A DNA stretch of 64,000 bases from Micropterus salmoides (taxonomy: Eukaryota; Chordata; Actinopteri; Centrarchiformes; Centrarchidae), in assembly GCF_014851395.1 (NCBI RefSeq), contig NW_024041262.1, forward strand, positions 15,987,671 through 16,051,670. The letters run 5' to 3'. The position numbers and the translations under genes are program-made. Below, piece after piece: positions 1 to 14,000 of the stretch. Position 1 is the stretch's first letter; every line of letters begins with the position of its first letter. Under the pieces are notes generated by a model. It worked only from the letters and a program-made list of their open reading frames with translations, searched no databases and had not been told where the DNA came from.

Positions 1-264
1 GCTAGTCTGTTATTAACCATGTACACTGTCGTACTGTAGATATATGTCTACTAACACAAAATTAGATTCATGTTTTCCCTTCATGTTATCTATTTTACAT
101 AAAAGGCACAGTCTGTGATCTAAATATAAAAGAAAAATGGTCTACTCACAACCGAATAAACAAAACACAACACTGGAAAATCACTTCTATTCTATAACAA
201 CTGATTGACAATAAGGCAAAAAAAGGGTTTAGATTTGATTTTAGGATTTACAGAGGTAAACATT

Positions 265-570
265 AGGGCTGAAACTAACAATTGTTTTCATTATTGATTA
301 ATCTGCTCATTATTTTCTCAATTCATCGAAGAAACATTTGCTCTACACATAAAATTTTTGTTAAAAGAAAAATGCACATTACAATTTACTATAGCCCCAG
401 GTGAAGTCCATCCAAAACCTAAACATTTTTAGCTTTAAATGATATAAACTACAGAAATCTACTGTATATTCTAACATATAAACGACAATGGACAAATTCT
501 ATTGTTTTTTTTATTAACCTTTTTTAAAGGAAATATAAAAACTCAATCATCAATTTCTATTAAATCTAGA
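265..570 (+). repeat. teleost AGGGCTGCAAC-type dispersed repeat
   Basis: It starts AGGGCTGAAACTAACAATTG and continues with ATTGATTAATCTGCTCATT, then AAAAATGCACATTACAATTT-like sequence. This is the order of phrases in a repeat that I recognise from many fish genomes, recalled from memory. The 3' half is diverged, and the closing inverted copy of the start is not clear. Confidence 0.65.
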
Positions 571-3500
571 TATCTTACTATTTTTCTTCTTTTTTTTTTT
601 TTATTGATCCTAAAAAAATAAAAACCACAGACCTTCCTTTGACCTGTATTGACAAATTTATTATTTTTTCACAACTGAGAAAACTGACATAAAAGATGGA
701 CAGGTTTTTATTTGGATGACGTGGTGTGAGCAGGGTATTTCACGTCAGCCTGATTCTCTCACTCCCTCTCTTTCTCTCTCTTCCACCTTACTCTCTGTCT
801 TTCTACCAACTTGATGCAGGAGAACAGCACCGTGGCTCTACAAGTTCATCCATTTTTTATTTGGCGGCTTAACAACCCTGGCCAGCAGCAGCCTAGACTG
901 GGACCCAGTTCTCTCCCAGAAAAGTGTTGCAAGGAGGAAGAGAGGGAGGGGAGAAGAAGACAGAGAGAGAGGAGGGGGGGGGGTAGAAAGTAGGAGGAAA
1001 TTCGGCGTGGGAGGAGAGTGTGTATATGCAAGAGTATGTGAGATGTGAAAAAAAGGAGAGAGAAAAGGGAGATGGAGAGGGAAATGGAAAAAGACAGAGT
1101 GGGTGAAGGAGAAAGAGAAAGAGAGAATACATTTTAACTGTGTATGGAATTTTTACTACCTTTTTTGCCCACAGCAATTTCAGGTAGCTGCTGCAGCTTG
1201 TCCTCATCCTGGTTTGATATACAGTTGGTTTTCTGAGCTCCATACATACACAGATCATTGCCCTGCCTGGTTACCTGTCTGAGCCCTCCTCTGCCTTCCC
1301 CATCTATCTCTATCTCCATCTCTGTGTCCTCTTTTTGTCCCCGCACTCGGACATTCAGTCCCTTCATTCAATTGAGTGATATTGCTTCTTATTTACTTTT
1401 TCTCAACTCCTGTTTTTCATTCTTAAACTCTTGCTGCAGGGGTGTGGTGATAGGAAGTGTTTTTTAAACTATGTTTGCCCTATGTGCTTGTCATATCACC
1501 GGTTTACAGTCCACAGCAGTGTGTCAACAGCCCATATTTATAATTTGCAATGTAGGCTGATAAACACAAACACAAGGGTTCTGTCATCACATCAGGTCTT
1601 GTATACTTACTATTCTGGGTTTTAATGCTTTGGAGCTCCTAATGGAACAAAAGACAGTTCAGGAAATTAGATGATTTCTTGACTATACCTCTTATAATTA
1701 GCTGGCTTTAACTGCAGTAAGGTACCAAACTTAGTATGTTTGGTAAATCCAAAAAACACAAGCACAAAGCTTTTAAATATTGTGTTAAACAATGCAAGGT
1801 GGTTGAACCTGGAACATATAATTACAAATAATGCTTAAGTGCTACAGGTATTCTGTATTGGATTATATTGTTGTTTTGCAATTATAGTTATATTAGAGTA
1901 AATATTTCCAGGGAGGAAACCCATGCCCCCAACCTATAGTGGGATTGCAACTCTGTTACGGTCACTGTCAAGTTTGCCTGGGATGGAAAGGAAATCCAGA
2001 TCCATTACTTGTGTGAACAAACCAATTTGTGCTCAGTGTTTGTTGCTTGGTATGCTGACTGCTAAAGTATGCCTGAATTCTAATTATAAAGAAATAAACA
2101 TGTAACAGAGTCCCTCTTAGTTCAACTGCAACTTGACTTGTGGATTATAGAATACGTAGATGCAATATTTCCACACCCTGATAACATAACATTCCTCACC
2201 ATTTCTCCTTTCTGCAAAGATTTCCCAAAACACAAAATCCCCCTTGTATGCATTGTGCAAAGGCCAGGGGCCAGCTGCAGATCCGATTACTGGCCCTGAT
2301 GAAAAAGGGCGTACCATTAGCCATTAGAGCTGTAGGCCTCCAAAACTATGATGTCCATAAATTTTTATTGTTGGTTCAGTATTGAAATCTCATTAAAGGA
2401 CATAAATCATTTGTGCACACTACTGCTGACTTTCACTAAAGGACATGAGGAAGAAAAGAGAAGTGGAGCTAGGATGCTTAGGGAGCACAGGACACCTGAG
2501 GCAATAGTTAAAGGCATCTGGATGCTTTGTTAATGGTACAAGATAGTGACACAGATTGGGAGGGAAGAGACTGCTTAACAGGGCTCAGACTACAGGAGTT
2601 TTAAAATCCTTACCAAACTAAAATCAGCTTGCATTATGCACATAATGAGAAACTTCTCAGATGTTCTTCTCTCTAATCTCATCCTTGTGCACAGTACAAG
2701 ATTTGAAAATAATGGCGCATCATACTCTACAGGATATTATTTAGATTACCGTGCCAGAGGGAGCAATGCACCAGCTCACATGATCTCACATGATGTGGAG
2801 GCAGATGTAAACAAATGGAGACTGATGTCGTGCAACACCTTGCAGTAGTGACGCTTTGCAATGAGAAAAAACAAAAGCAGAAGGCGTGGGACTGGGTGTG
2901 AAAATGATTGGGGAGATGTGGTCAACACGGGTTGTTCCACATTCAGCCCTCTTGCATTGTTTGTCCACAGCAGTATACTAGCTAACATAAGCCTCAAGGG
3001 CTACAATGCTTACTATTACTACTGCTTGGCAACACTGTCAGTTTCTTGGGGACTAACTTTAGCTTTTAATGCTTCCATCTGCTTGTAGACTTGTCTCTCT
3101 CAGTGGCTACTGTGGTCCCGATCAGAAAGTAGGTCTGTAATCTGATTTATTGTACAGCTTTTTCCAAACATTACTTTTCGACCTGTGTGTTTTCATTGTT
3201 GTTACTTTAACAGAAAGATACTAAAATGTTTTTCTGTTAGTGTTCGCGTCATGGAAGCAGGGATTAATGCATCCACAGTTTGTCACCTAACACCAACTCC
3301 ACTGTTGTGAAATTTGACCTGAATTCTTCAAGCTTACTGATGAAATGTTTGGACACTTTCTTTTGACAATTTAAACATAATTTAAAGATGTGATATTTGG
3401 GAAAAGATAGGACATCAATTTCCTTATCATGCCTCGTCTCCCATAGTTATTAGTTAATTTTATTTTATTTTATTTTTTTTACACAAGGTTGAATCAAGGC

Positions 3501-6500
3501 ACTTATCTTTATCTTTCCCTTAAGCGCTTGTCCCGACAGTTTCATTTCGTGAGGTGCCTTAAACTAGTTTCCGCTCAAAACAAAACCATTCATCAGATAA
3601 ATGCTTTAAACTCTTTGGGCCAAAAGACACGTCTGTTTAGGATTCCACGACAAAAAAGCAATGAGGATATTAGTGTTTATGTCTAAGTCTTTTTATTAAC
3701 TGGTAAGGAAGCTCCTTTGCGTGGTGTTTGTTTGCCATTTTAAATCAACTCTCCAAATATTTGCTTCAAGTCCCGTGTGGTTTTAGTTCTGCATCCTGTG
3801 TGTCTTCAGATACAGATTAAGTTGCATTATTGTCCACCAGCATGCACACAAAATATCCATGCACAGAACATACAAGTACACACACACCCACACAAGCTGA
3901 CCCACTTCTTACACGAGTGTCCAAAGAGCCTGGCCGAGTCATAACCATATTTGCCTGGAAACTACATGCAAGTTAAAAAAATAAAACACTTACATACACT
4001 ACTGTGACTTTGTATGGCAAAGTTTGTTCACATCACCAGTCATTCTCGAGAGTGTATTGTAAGATGTTTTTCATGAATGTTAAGCCTTGAATCTTTCTTT
4101 TATGATTATAATAATCTGCATTTTAAATAATGCTGTTGCAAGTGACAAAACGTTTCACTAGAGTTGTGTATTATATACTGTCTAGAGAACTGAATGCTCT
4201 GTTGGGTCAAAATAAGATCACTTAAAAACACTTCTGAACTAATCCATATGGTATGAGTAACTTCATGTGTTTATGAGATGGCTATTTTCATTGAGAGGAT
4301 TGTGAAATTGTAACAGTTAGGTATTGTCATCAAGGATATGACAGCAACAGACTTCCAAAACTAGGGAAATAGGGAATAAAGTGGACGGGGACTTCTCTTC
4401 ATCTGCTGCTGTTTATTCGGTTTCAATCTGCCACAGATCAGATATATAGGACAGCAGGACGTCCGCCAGTAAAGAAAGCAACCAAAGCTAGTTTCCTCTG
4501 TTGGTATCCAGAGGTTAAAGGTCATGTTTGCATGTCAATGTGGACAGAATGGAGACTAATCAGGCTAGGATTTCATATCAGGGCCACAAGTGAACAAGAC
4601 AAGAAACCATTTCTTGAACTTGACCTCATGACTGTCAGGCTACTCTTGCCTCTTGCTCTGTCCTGCAGGTATGAAAGAGCTAAGCCAGCCAAAAGGTCAC
4701 AGCGTCACACTATACATGGACACGTGTGAAAGAGAATTTTGCACGTGTGTGTCCGTATCAAACGAGTGTTGCGTAAAATGTGTGAAAACTACAGGTGTGC
4801 GTCTGGCAACCTGGTGTGAAATAACACAGAACAATTAAGGATTATGTGAACCATCAGGTCTACCTAGTTTGGACATGCAGGTACAGATCACTTTATCCAG
4901 CAGGTAAGCAGAGCAGAGAGAGAAAGAGAGAGGAGGAGAGTGGGAGAGAGAATGTAGGGGTATAATGTCATCCCACAACCCCCCATTTGACACTACAAGG
5001 GAGGCTTTAGTCAGTCTAAATAATCCATGCTGTTCCATTAAATTTGCAGACTAGCTTCCCTAGTCTCTGTGTCTAAGCTGAGAGAGCCTGAGAGACAGGA
5101 AAGAGGGGAGGGGTCGAACGAGGAGAGATGAGAAAGGGAAGTTAGATAATGGTTCAGAATAAACTCAAGCAACAGTCTTTTACATGGAAGAAATCCCCAG
5201 TTAAACCATGTTAAAGCCAGAATTAGATGTCCAGAATGGAGAAAAGACATGGTTTATAAAGTGAATGAGAGAGATAGAGAAAAAGAGGGGAAGCATAAGT
5301 GTGCCCACCCAGCCCTTTGAGTGACACTGATTTGCTCATGATTGCCTGCCTCACTGCCAAATCTTTCCCCCTTTCCAAGCCATGAAAAATAACCACTCAA
5401 ACTGTATGGGGGAAGCCACCAGTGTGACGGGGATTGTTGCAGTAACAGTGTTATTGACTTGTTGCTCCAGCTACATTTGCTTAGTGCTCCGGACGCCCGA
5501 TCAATAGACTCTGGGCTCTGAAGAACTGCTAATCAGGGCCTGCAGCCATGCGGAGTCAGCCTTCTGCAAAAACTCATAAAAAGAAAAGAGGGAGGAGAAA
5601 AGTAAGACAAAGTGAAGAAGCAAAAAAAAAAAGGGGGGGGGGGGTAGGGGGTAAGAGAAAGTGAAGAAGAAGAACTTTGAGGGCCGACGATGACAGCCTG
5701 AGTTAATCGACCAAGAATTCTCCCTCAATTCATTTCCTTTTCTTCCATCGCTAGAGGTAAACTCATGTGGCATTCTCTCTCTCTTTCTCAGCAGCAGTGT
5801 GGGCGTGAGGCACCATGAGAGATGCAGATTGCTGCTTCACCTCTGCTTTCCTGTGAACCGTGGTTCAAAAGTCAAGGGGCATCTGGGCTGCTTTGGGACT
5901 TTTGAAAATGCAAGCGCCAATCCATATTTGCAGAATCCAGTTGTAAGATCTCAAGAGGATCCACAGTGGTTAACATCGATATAAAAAGACAGAGTTAATC
6001 TAAAGCATGTTAACATGATTATTCAGGAGGGAATTTAAAGGCAAGCCTATTTAGAAAGTAGTGTCAGTGTCAAGACATGCACCTGCTTAATGACATGGTG
6101 CTCAGTGGTGTGAACATCAAATGCCAAAATACATATTCTAACAAGGCTAACAAAAACACAAAAGTAGTACATGTGGACACAAATGCCTGACTTTTTCTTA
6201 TTTTTCTGTGGTGGAGCCGATCCACCTGTGTCACAGTGGTCCTGATGCTGACCCTGAGCTGTGCATCAAGTCCCTTGAATCATCTTCATCTATAGTCTTA
6301 CATTCTGCACATCACAAGCCCACTATGGAATGCTATGGAAAATTCATGGCGGAACTGCCCCTTAAATATTAATGATCAAGCTGAGCGAAGTGGGTTTTCT
6401 TACTCCTATCTATGGTCACTGCTGCTCTAAGAGACTTCCCAGAAGAAACAAACCAAAGAGAAAGGGATTGGATATAAAGAGAAAAAGGGCAAAGAAGGGT

Positions 6501-7139
6501 AAGGAAAAGTCTAGAAGTGCATATGGGTGTTCGATATTTTTTTCAGAGGCCAGAGCCTGGTTAGCTTCAGTGCAGGCAGGCTACACAGGTCCCAAGGTGT
6601 AAACACAAACTTGTACACTGTTTGTGTCATTGTTTTTGCTCTTTCTCAACACTTCTTTCTGTTGTGCTGTCAGCTGGCGAAGTGGGATTCTTGTGCCCAG
6701 TGACACAGGTGTAAAGGAAAGGTGGTTTTGTTACCTTCTTTCAGTGACAAACTAAGACCACAAACTTAATTGTAGGATTGAAGTGATGCCTGGATGTAAA
6801 AGGGAATCGCTAAATTTCCATGAAAATTTTTGACTTTAGGAGAAGAACAAAATCTTCCCTGTGAATACAAAAGCCCTTTTGGGTAATGGCTGTGGTGAGA
6901 GGTCAGTTTTAGAGGATGCAAATCAGATAGCAGGAGGATGAACAATAAAAAAGAAAAACCATAGAACACAAACTGAAACAAACGCTCATACTTTCATCCA
7001 CAAATTCAAACAAAAAATTCACATGCTATGAAGGAAATAGTGAAACTGCTCATCAATGGAGCCCTGTTCTATGTCTTTACCACAACCCTCGCAACACCCC
7101 CCTTGAATACCAACACCCACCATCACAGCACAAGTGGAA

Positions 7140-7480
7140 GTGCAGGGTCAGCAGCGTCCCCTCTGGCCTTGCTGACCAACAGATATTCTAATAATCACCT
7201 TCCTTCTGTACTGTCAGGCCTGCAACCAATGGATCGCTCGTCCTGCCTTCGCCCTCCATCTCCACTTATACTAGGGGCTTTACGGAGCGGCGCTGCTTCG
7301 ATACATTAAAACTGCTGCCCCATGATCAAACGAGCAAATACCTCCCGGGTCAGCAAAGGGCTACCCCACGTCAGTTAACAATGCAGCATTTAAACATCAG
7401 TCGTATGCAAAGCGGCTGGTACACAGGGGAGGAGATGGGCGGCAGGAGAAAGCAGAGAAGCAAGGCCTGGACTGGAGAGA
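7140..7480. other. conserved-looking non-coding block
   Basis: The block has balanced composition and several CpG (for example GAGCGGCGCTGCTTCG near 7285-7300) in otherwise AT-rich intron. No splice-bounded coding frame with a known domain is present. It is a candidate regulatory element by composition only. Confidence 0.25.
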
Positions 7481-10400
7481 TAATGAGCGCGGGAGTACAC
7501 AGGAGAACATCAGCAGCTGTTTAATGCTACCGTGTCAGCTCCTACACAGCTTTATGATGAAAATATAAGATATGAGGCTCCCTCAGCATCATAAGAAGGA
7601 TGAGCTAATGGTTGAGCGCATATTTGTCTTTGTCAAGATGTAGACTCAATATTAATGTATAAGATTGTGAGTTACACCCAAATATTCCCATTTGCTCTGT
7701 AAAACACAACTTGCCAAAATAAAAACAGTTCACCAACTCTGACTAAAATACTCCAACTGTAGAAAATACTGCCAGAGAATATAAACATTTTACCTTTATC
7801 ACAGATACTGTGCCAGTTATAAAGTAAAGCAACCTCTTTTATTTAATCATTTCAATCAAGGAAGAATAATGAACAGATTATTTATCATCAGATAGTTCCA
7901 GAGGGCAAATTTTTAAGAGGTAACGTATGTTACATGCTTTTGTCAGCACTGGATGTCCACACAAGGCCCAGAAGATGTAGGCCAACACACAAAACATACA
8001 TACAATGTCATATTTAACCATGAAATCTATGCACACACCGAGACATATGTCTGCGGACGTGTGGAAAGCATACAGTTGTCCCAATGAGAGTTGAAGCTAC
8101 GGAGCCACTAATGTACCTTGTTCAATAAAAAACAATCTTTTCTGCATTTTTTTCAGTGCGAGCAACCCTTTAATGAAGCGTAAGGGTGAAAAGGTGAAGA
8201 GTTTTTCTCTGGCTTATCCCTCTCTCCCTCTGCCTACTGCTTGGTTAACCGACTGACCTGCTGTCAAAGGAGCCTTTGTGAGTGCGCTTTGGCGGAAGGC
8301 CAATCAGATCCTCCGGGTTGTCTGTCTCAGAGAGGAAAATGGCGCCCCTGGTATGCCATCAGCAGCAGAAATGTGCAGACAGTCTGACTGCTGAGGCAGG
8401 CTTGGCTTGCTGTGGCCCTTCCAAAACTATGCCGGAGGAATTACCTGTTTGGCACACGGCCAGAGGGAATCATTCTACAAGGGCCTGTGGTTATTTATCT
8501 ATTTATTCACTTAAACCTCATGCACATGGGCACTTTCAAAAACATTTCAACTCTTTAACATCCACTTCCACAGGTTCTGACAACATTCTCCTTTGAACTA
8601 CGCAGGTAGTTGAAGGGGTCTGAGTTAGCAACAATAGGTTTTATGACAAATGGCTTCCTATTCCAAAGCAAATCTGCATGAAAACATTTACTGTATGACT
8701 ATTGGGTTAAATCACTTACTTTGCCTTCTACTAAGTGCAGTAAAGAAAGGCTGACCTGTACTTTATACATATCGATCTTCCAATGTCTTCTTCATCTGAT
8801 AACTATTCCTGTGTTTTGGCAACAATGTGAATGATGCTGCAAAATGGTTCATTCATTGGCATAATTCAATTTTCTTTGGCACTTTTGACTAAAGTAACAA
8901 AAAAGTCTTATTGAATCAATATATATCCAAATTACAAATGTATAAGATCCCTGGTGATACATATGATACAGTATTTGTAAATATCCGGAAACTGAATTAA
9001 AGGTAATATTGCATTCTATCTTGGGGATATGGTGTCTAGGTGAGACTGTGGGAACTCCCAAACCCAAAAACAAATCAAACACCGAAACGAACACTACACA
9101 ACAAGAATACAAGTTCTGACAAGGCCCCGGTTTACACAAAACAGAGATCACAACTTGCTCACTGCACAATCCCTGTTCATTTCCACAATGTAAAACCTGC
9201 CAGAGACAAATACAACTGCTAAACAAAGTGCCACTTGTGACACATCATCCGAGGAAGCAAGTGTTTAGGCTCCTGCTTCAGAAACAAACTTCTGACAGCG
9301 GGAGATGATGAAACAGAGCACATCCAAAATTATTCTTGCACTCCTCAGAACCTGCTACACCTGCTGCAGCCTGGAGCGTGCCCCTCACCCTCCCCCTGAG
9401 AGAAAGACAGATAGAAGGTAAGGAAAGGACCAGAGAAACTAATAAAAAGAAGGTAGAAAAGGAATGGAGGGTGAATGCTAGACTGTATAAGCCTACCATT
9501 ATTTAGGATTGTAAATTTCCACTGAGCAAACTTCAGGCCATTCCTTTGTTAACCCACTAATGTGAATGTAATTGCAGCAGTACAGAAAACATACACAAAC
9601 TCCATCTCACTTTAAGAAAAATCATAAACACACACTTGAATGTACACATACAAACATTTCACCAAGCACTGTGACACACTGTACGACCGCATTTCAAATG
9701 ACACACTAAACAGATCATAAACTTCCACATGTTTACACCCAAACAGAAACACCATTCTTGGCAGAGCTCACGTGTGTCTGCGAGCTCACGGGGTGGGGTG
9801 AGGAGGATAGTCGAGACTTGCTCATTTCACACTGCGAGGTGAGCCAGGGAGCAGTAACAGAATCTAGCCATAAAACATGGACGGAGTGGAAAAGGGGGAG
9901 GGAGGATGACTACAGTGCATGGTATATAGTATGTGTCCAAATGCCACCTCTTCTAGAATCCCTCCCTCCTAGCCTTTCTCACAGTTATCCATTATCATAA
10001 CCCCAGTCTCTGTGGGCACGTCTGACACACAAGCCCCGTTTTGGCTCTCATTTCGACCAGCCTCTTGCTGATGTAAACAAAGAGGGTGGGTGTGATTAAG
10101 AGTGTGATTAAGAGCTGAAAAATCAACTACAGAATTCTTTGTAATTGATAATAAGCCTCTTGCGCAGCACTGAATAAATATCTTTTTCCAAAATTAAAAT
10201 TTCTTTGAATTATTCTCCTGCATTGATATTATTTTGATTTTAACGAACGTCGTTATTTTCACTTTAATGTCAGTAGTCAACTTCTCTTGGTCAGCTGGTC
10301 AAAGGCCACTTGACAACCTATAAAATCAAACACTGCAACTAAAATCATTTACTGAAAATGGCTTGCTTGTTTAAACTAGGCAGTGCAAACCTCTTCGTAT

Positions 10401-11269
10401 TTCTCCCTTAGAAGTAGGGGGCCTTTTTGAATTTAACCCTTTGCAGTATTATCAAAGTCTGAGGTTCTCAGGAGGGGGTCCACACCTCAAAGGTGCTACT
10501 GTCGACAGAAATAACCCATATCCCCATATTTTTCTTCATTTGGGTTAAGTGCATCAGCTCAAGCAGCCCACGCAAGGCTAGGCAATTTGAGGAGAGTGGG
10601 AGCTCATTGGAGGGAAGGAGTGGGGAAAGAGAGGTGGATCGACATGAGAGTTAAAGAGGGATAGTAAGGCAGAAGAGTTTTTAATAGCGGGACTATCCTA
10701 TAAATTATAGCAAATCCACATAAGATGGGCAGCTTCACAACATAGCAAATTGTAGGTAAATTTGGTAAGACTTCCAGATCGTTTGTTTTTTTTTCCTGAA
10801 GAAAAAGAGGTCATCAGGTGGATCCAGAGGGCACTCGTTTGTCAAGTGTTCCAGTGACTTTGCCATACTGAGTCTGAAGCGGATTTCACGGGTAATTCTA
10901 TTCTCGTCGGCAGGCCACAGTGGTGTGTAAAATGAGAGGGAATGCAGTGTTTTGGGAAATCTAATTTAAGGCCTGTGTTTGTTTTCGCGGCCTTATTTTG
11001 CAACCAGGAGGTTGGCTCCAAAGAAGCTCAACTCTATCTTTTCCCCTAGTTTCATAACAACAATGTCCAATACCAACATCCAACCAGAACACTTATACCG
11101 AAAGGAGGGAAGGGCATTAAGCTCAAATGGGTATCTTTTGCTCTTGTCCTCTCCTAGGTCCCTCTCAGTTATACCACAAAATTAAGCAGACAGTTAATTG
11201 GGAGGTTATTCACCGTGTCACAGCAACATATGCACACAAACGTACATATAGACGAATTTAAAAAACACA

Positions 11270-11590
11270 AATATTAGCAGCCATCTTTTGGCAGCTAATT
11301 GCGATGTGCTCCCTGTGGGAGGAGAGAGAGGTCCTCAGTCGATAATTAATCCTCGTTTGGAAAAGTAAATGACATTCATTAGTGGGGAATCGAGCCAAGT
11401 GCCATTATTTACATGGCAATAATCTGGAGCATGCTGGTGGTGCTCTTTTAATGTTACAGAAATAACTCTGGGACAGGGGACGAGTAGAGTTGCTTTCCTC
11501 CCTTTTCCCATGTCTTTGCACCCAGCCACAATTAAGCCCAGGCGAACAGATGGGGACGCCTCTGAGTGAGAAAGCTTCTCTGAACAACTC
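11270..11590. other. conserved-looking non-coding block
   Basis: Dense homeodomain-type cores (ATAATTAAT, AATTGCG, ACAATTAAG) occur in non-repetitive sequence. A small inverted repeat TGCCAT/ATGGCA lies at 11400-11418. Minus-strand open frames here have no recognisable domain. Confidence 0.28.
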
Positions 11591-12484
11591 TTCATCTCCT
11601 TCTTATCTCACTCCCTCATCCACATGTACTCGTGCACACACACACACAAACAGCTGAAATAAAGACAAATACACAAATCTAGGCATGCACACACAAATAC
11701 ACTTCAGAAATATATACGTGCACTTTCGGGCACACAACAGAGCATACAAAGTACTGAGCATACTGAGCTAACTTTTAACATTTACTGCAGAGAGACAAGC
11801 CTCTTACAAGAGGCTAAACAAGAACTTTGAAAACGTGGGCACATTGAAAACCATGAGCTGTGACTTAGTGCAGACATTCAGAGAGAAAAAGACACTAGTT
11901 TTCAATGTTGCTGAAAAGCAAGGTTTTACATGGCAAATGTCAGCTGTTTTCTGCCAAGACATCTCTGTTTTTCTTACCACGTTTGTTATTTATGAGTGTT
12001 AATTGAGAATACATTCTACTCATTGGTTAGTACTATAGGATTATAGATAGTGCATGCTTTGTACACATTTGCCGTACAAAACATTATACAATAGGCTTGG
12101 GCTGATGTAATGATCAAAATGTTATACAATGGGCCATTTGTTGCACAACCCTGAGGTTTTCCATAATGGTGCGAGCCTCTCCACAGTGTACTGTTAGGGA
12201 TGTACACAAGAATGGAAAGCTATGAATGTAAAGACAATGCAGATCAATTCCGGCATATGACTCAGCAACTTCAGGGGTGTATTTTAAAAATGAGAAAAGC
12301 AATGAGAGGATGCATAGAAGAGAAAAATGGTAGTCAGCTACTCTACTTTACTATGTATGTTATGTATTATAAATATAATAATATATACTTAGAGATATAA
12401 AAAAGCTTTTGCTTGCATGAAATCTAATCCAACTAATTTTCATTGTTGCTAGTTTTACTGCATGTAGCGTACACTTTTAATATG

Positions 12485-12560
12485 GACCCCAGAAAGAGTA
12501 GCTGATGCCAAGAGTAATTGCTGACAAGGCAACAACTAACGGGGGATCCAAATAAACAAT
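12485..12560 (+). repeat. LINE 3'-end remnant
   Basis: The stretch GACCCCAGAAAGAGTAGCTG to GGGGGATCCAAATAAACAA matches a 3'-terminal phrase that I know from fish LINE elements (ACCCCAGGAAGAGTAGC, then GGGGATCC and AATAAA). Only the end is present, as expected for a 5'-truncated insertion. The clade is uncertain. Confidence 0.55.
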
Positions 12561-12761
12561 AAACACAATGCCCTAATTTCAAACAGTTAAACCCAAAATG
12601 TGATTAAAACACACTTTCCAACACAATGCTTCATATTGAAATGGGACGTGTAATTTCTGATTATGTGCTGAATGGAGACGGAGAACCTTTTGTTGTAAAC
12701 CTTGTATTTTGTACCTTGCTGTTTTCTTCTATGCCTTCACCTGTAATTGTCTGTGTTTCAG

Positions 12762-12825
12762 CAAACCACTTTGAGTTACGTTTCTTTTATAAAAGGTGCT
12801 ACATAAAGAAAGCTTTGTTTGAATA
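12762..12825 (+). repeat. possible LINE/SINE tail
   Basis: AACCACTTTGAGTTACG followed by TTATAAAAGGTGCTACATAA and AAAGCTTTG resembles the usual fish retroelement tail (CACTTTGAG, then AAGGTGCTATATAAATAAAG). It is short and diverged, and lies about 200 bases from the LINE end at 12485-12560. Confidence 0.45.
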
Positions 12826-13559
12826 ATTGATTAGTGGACTTTTGTGTGTCAAAGTCAAGTATGTGTCATTTTACAAAACATCACCCCATACTTCATCTTT
12901 TTCAGGATCATTATCCCTGCTGACCTGGATCCTCCCGGGTTTCTCACTTTGTCCAATATCAGGCAGCCATGAAAACCAACACGCCTGTTATTGTGTAGCC
13001 TGTTACCTATCTTTGTCCCACTAAGTACAATGATTAAGGTATCAGTCCTTGGGGAACAAAGTGACAAAAACAGAAGACAGAATTGAGCGTATACATCACA
13101 GCGTCACAGTTTCAGCATGCCCTTAGCCTCCTTGGACATGGGGGACAGTCCCTGCCCCCACTGGTCATGCTGCTGGACAGGGAGTGTTCCATCAGAAAGT
13201 GTAACCCCTCCTTTATCCATAAGATTAGGTAACATCATCTTATGTTTTCTGACACCAAGGAAGCAGCCCAGAGCACCGTAGGGCCTCCTCCTCTGTCATA
13301 TTCTGTTACGTCTCCCAAACAATGGACCCTGTCAAAAACACAAACATTATATATCGCCTTATCCCTCCTACTTCATCCCTGAACTGTGAAGTTGTGAAGT
13401 TACAAAAAAGCCTAAACAAGGGCATTGGGGATTGTTAATTTTGAGCTTTTGCTTGAGTAACTGATGAATTAATGAATGCATAATGGTGTCCATTATGTAA
13501 ATGTAATGGTTGTCTCTCCTTTGTGACCAAACTTGAAATTAAGTCTACTTGCGGTCTTT

Positions 13560-14000
13560 CCTCCCTTGACGCTGGATGCCATGCTGTTATTTTAGCTATA
13601 GGGAGGACTGAGGCCTAGCATGACCTTTCCAGAGCCAAAGGGAAACTTCCCCGAGAAATCCGATAAAATCCAAAGTGCAGGCCTCGCTAATTCGTTCGTC
13701 CAGCTCGCCACACTTCCGCGACCTCTTTTCCTTCAGCCACCCCCCACCAACACCCAATCGATCTGCTTATCTCCTGAGATCAAAGGCTTGCACCGCCGTT
13801 GTACATTTAGCCTCGGCTGGGTCCTCCCACGTCATGTCTAAATATTAATGATAATAAAGTCTCACACCCATCCCTGTGTCAGGCAATTACAGCCAACATT
13901 GATCCTCGGCTCTCTACTCCAATTAGAACTCACCGCTCGTAATGCGTCCTAGCACATCAAAGGATAACAGCCATTGATCCACTCCTGGATCTTAACGTTT
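13560..14000. promoter_or_regulatory. candidate intronic enhancer with two TCF/LEF motifs
   Basis: Non-repetitive, CpG-bearing sequence contains AGATCAAAGG at 13778-13787 and ACATCAAAGG at 13954-13963. The first is a full match and the second a close match to the TCF/LEF consensus. ATTAATGAT and CCAATTAGA homeodomain-type cores lie nearby. The regulatory role is inferred; motifs of this length also occur by chance. Confidence 0.32.
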
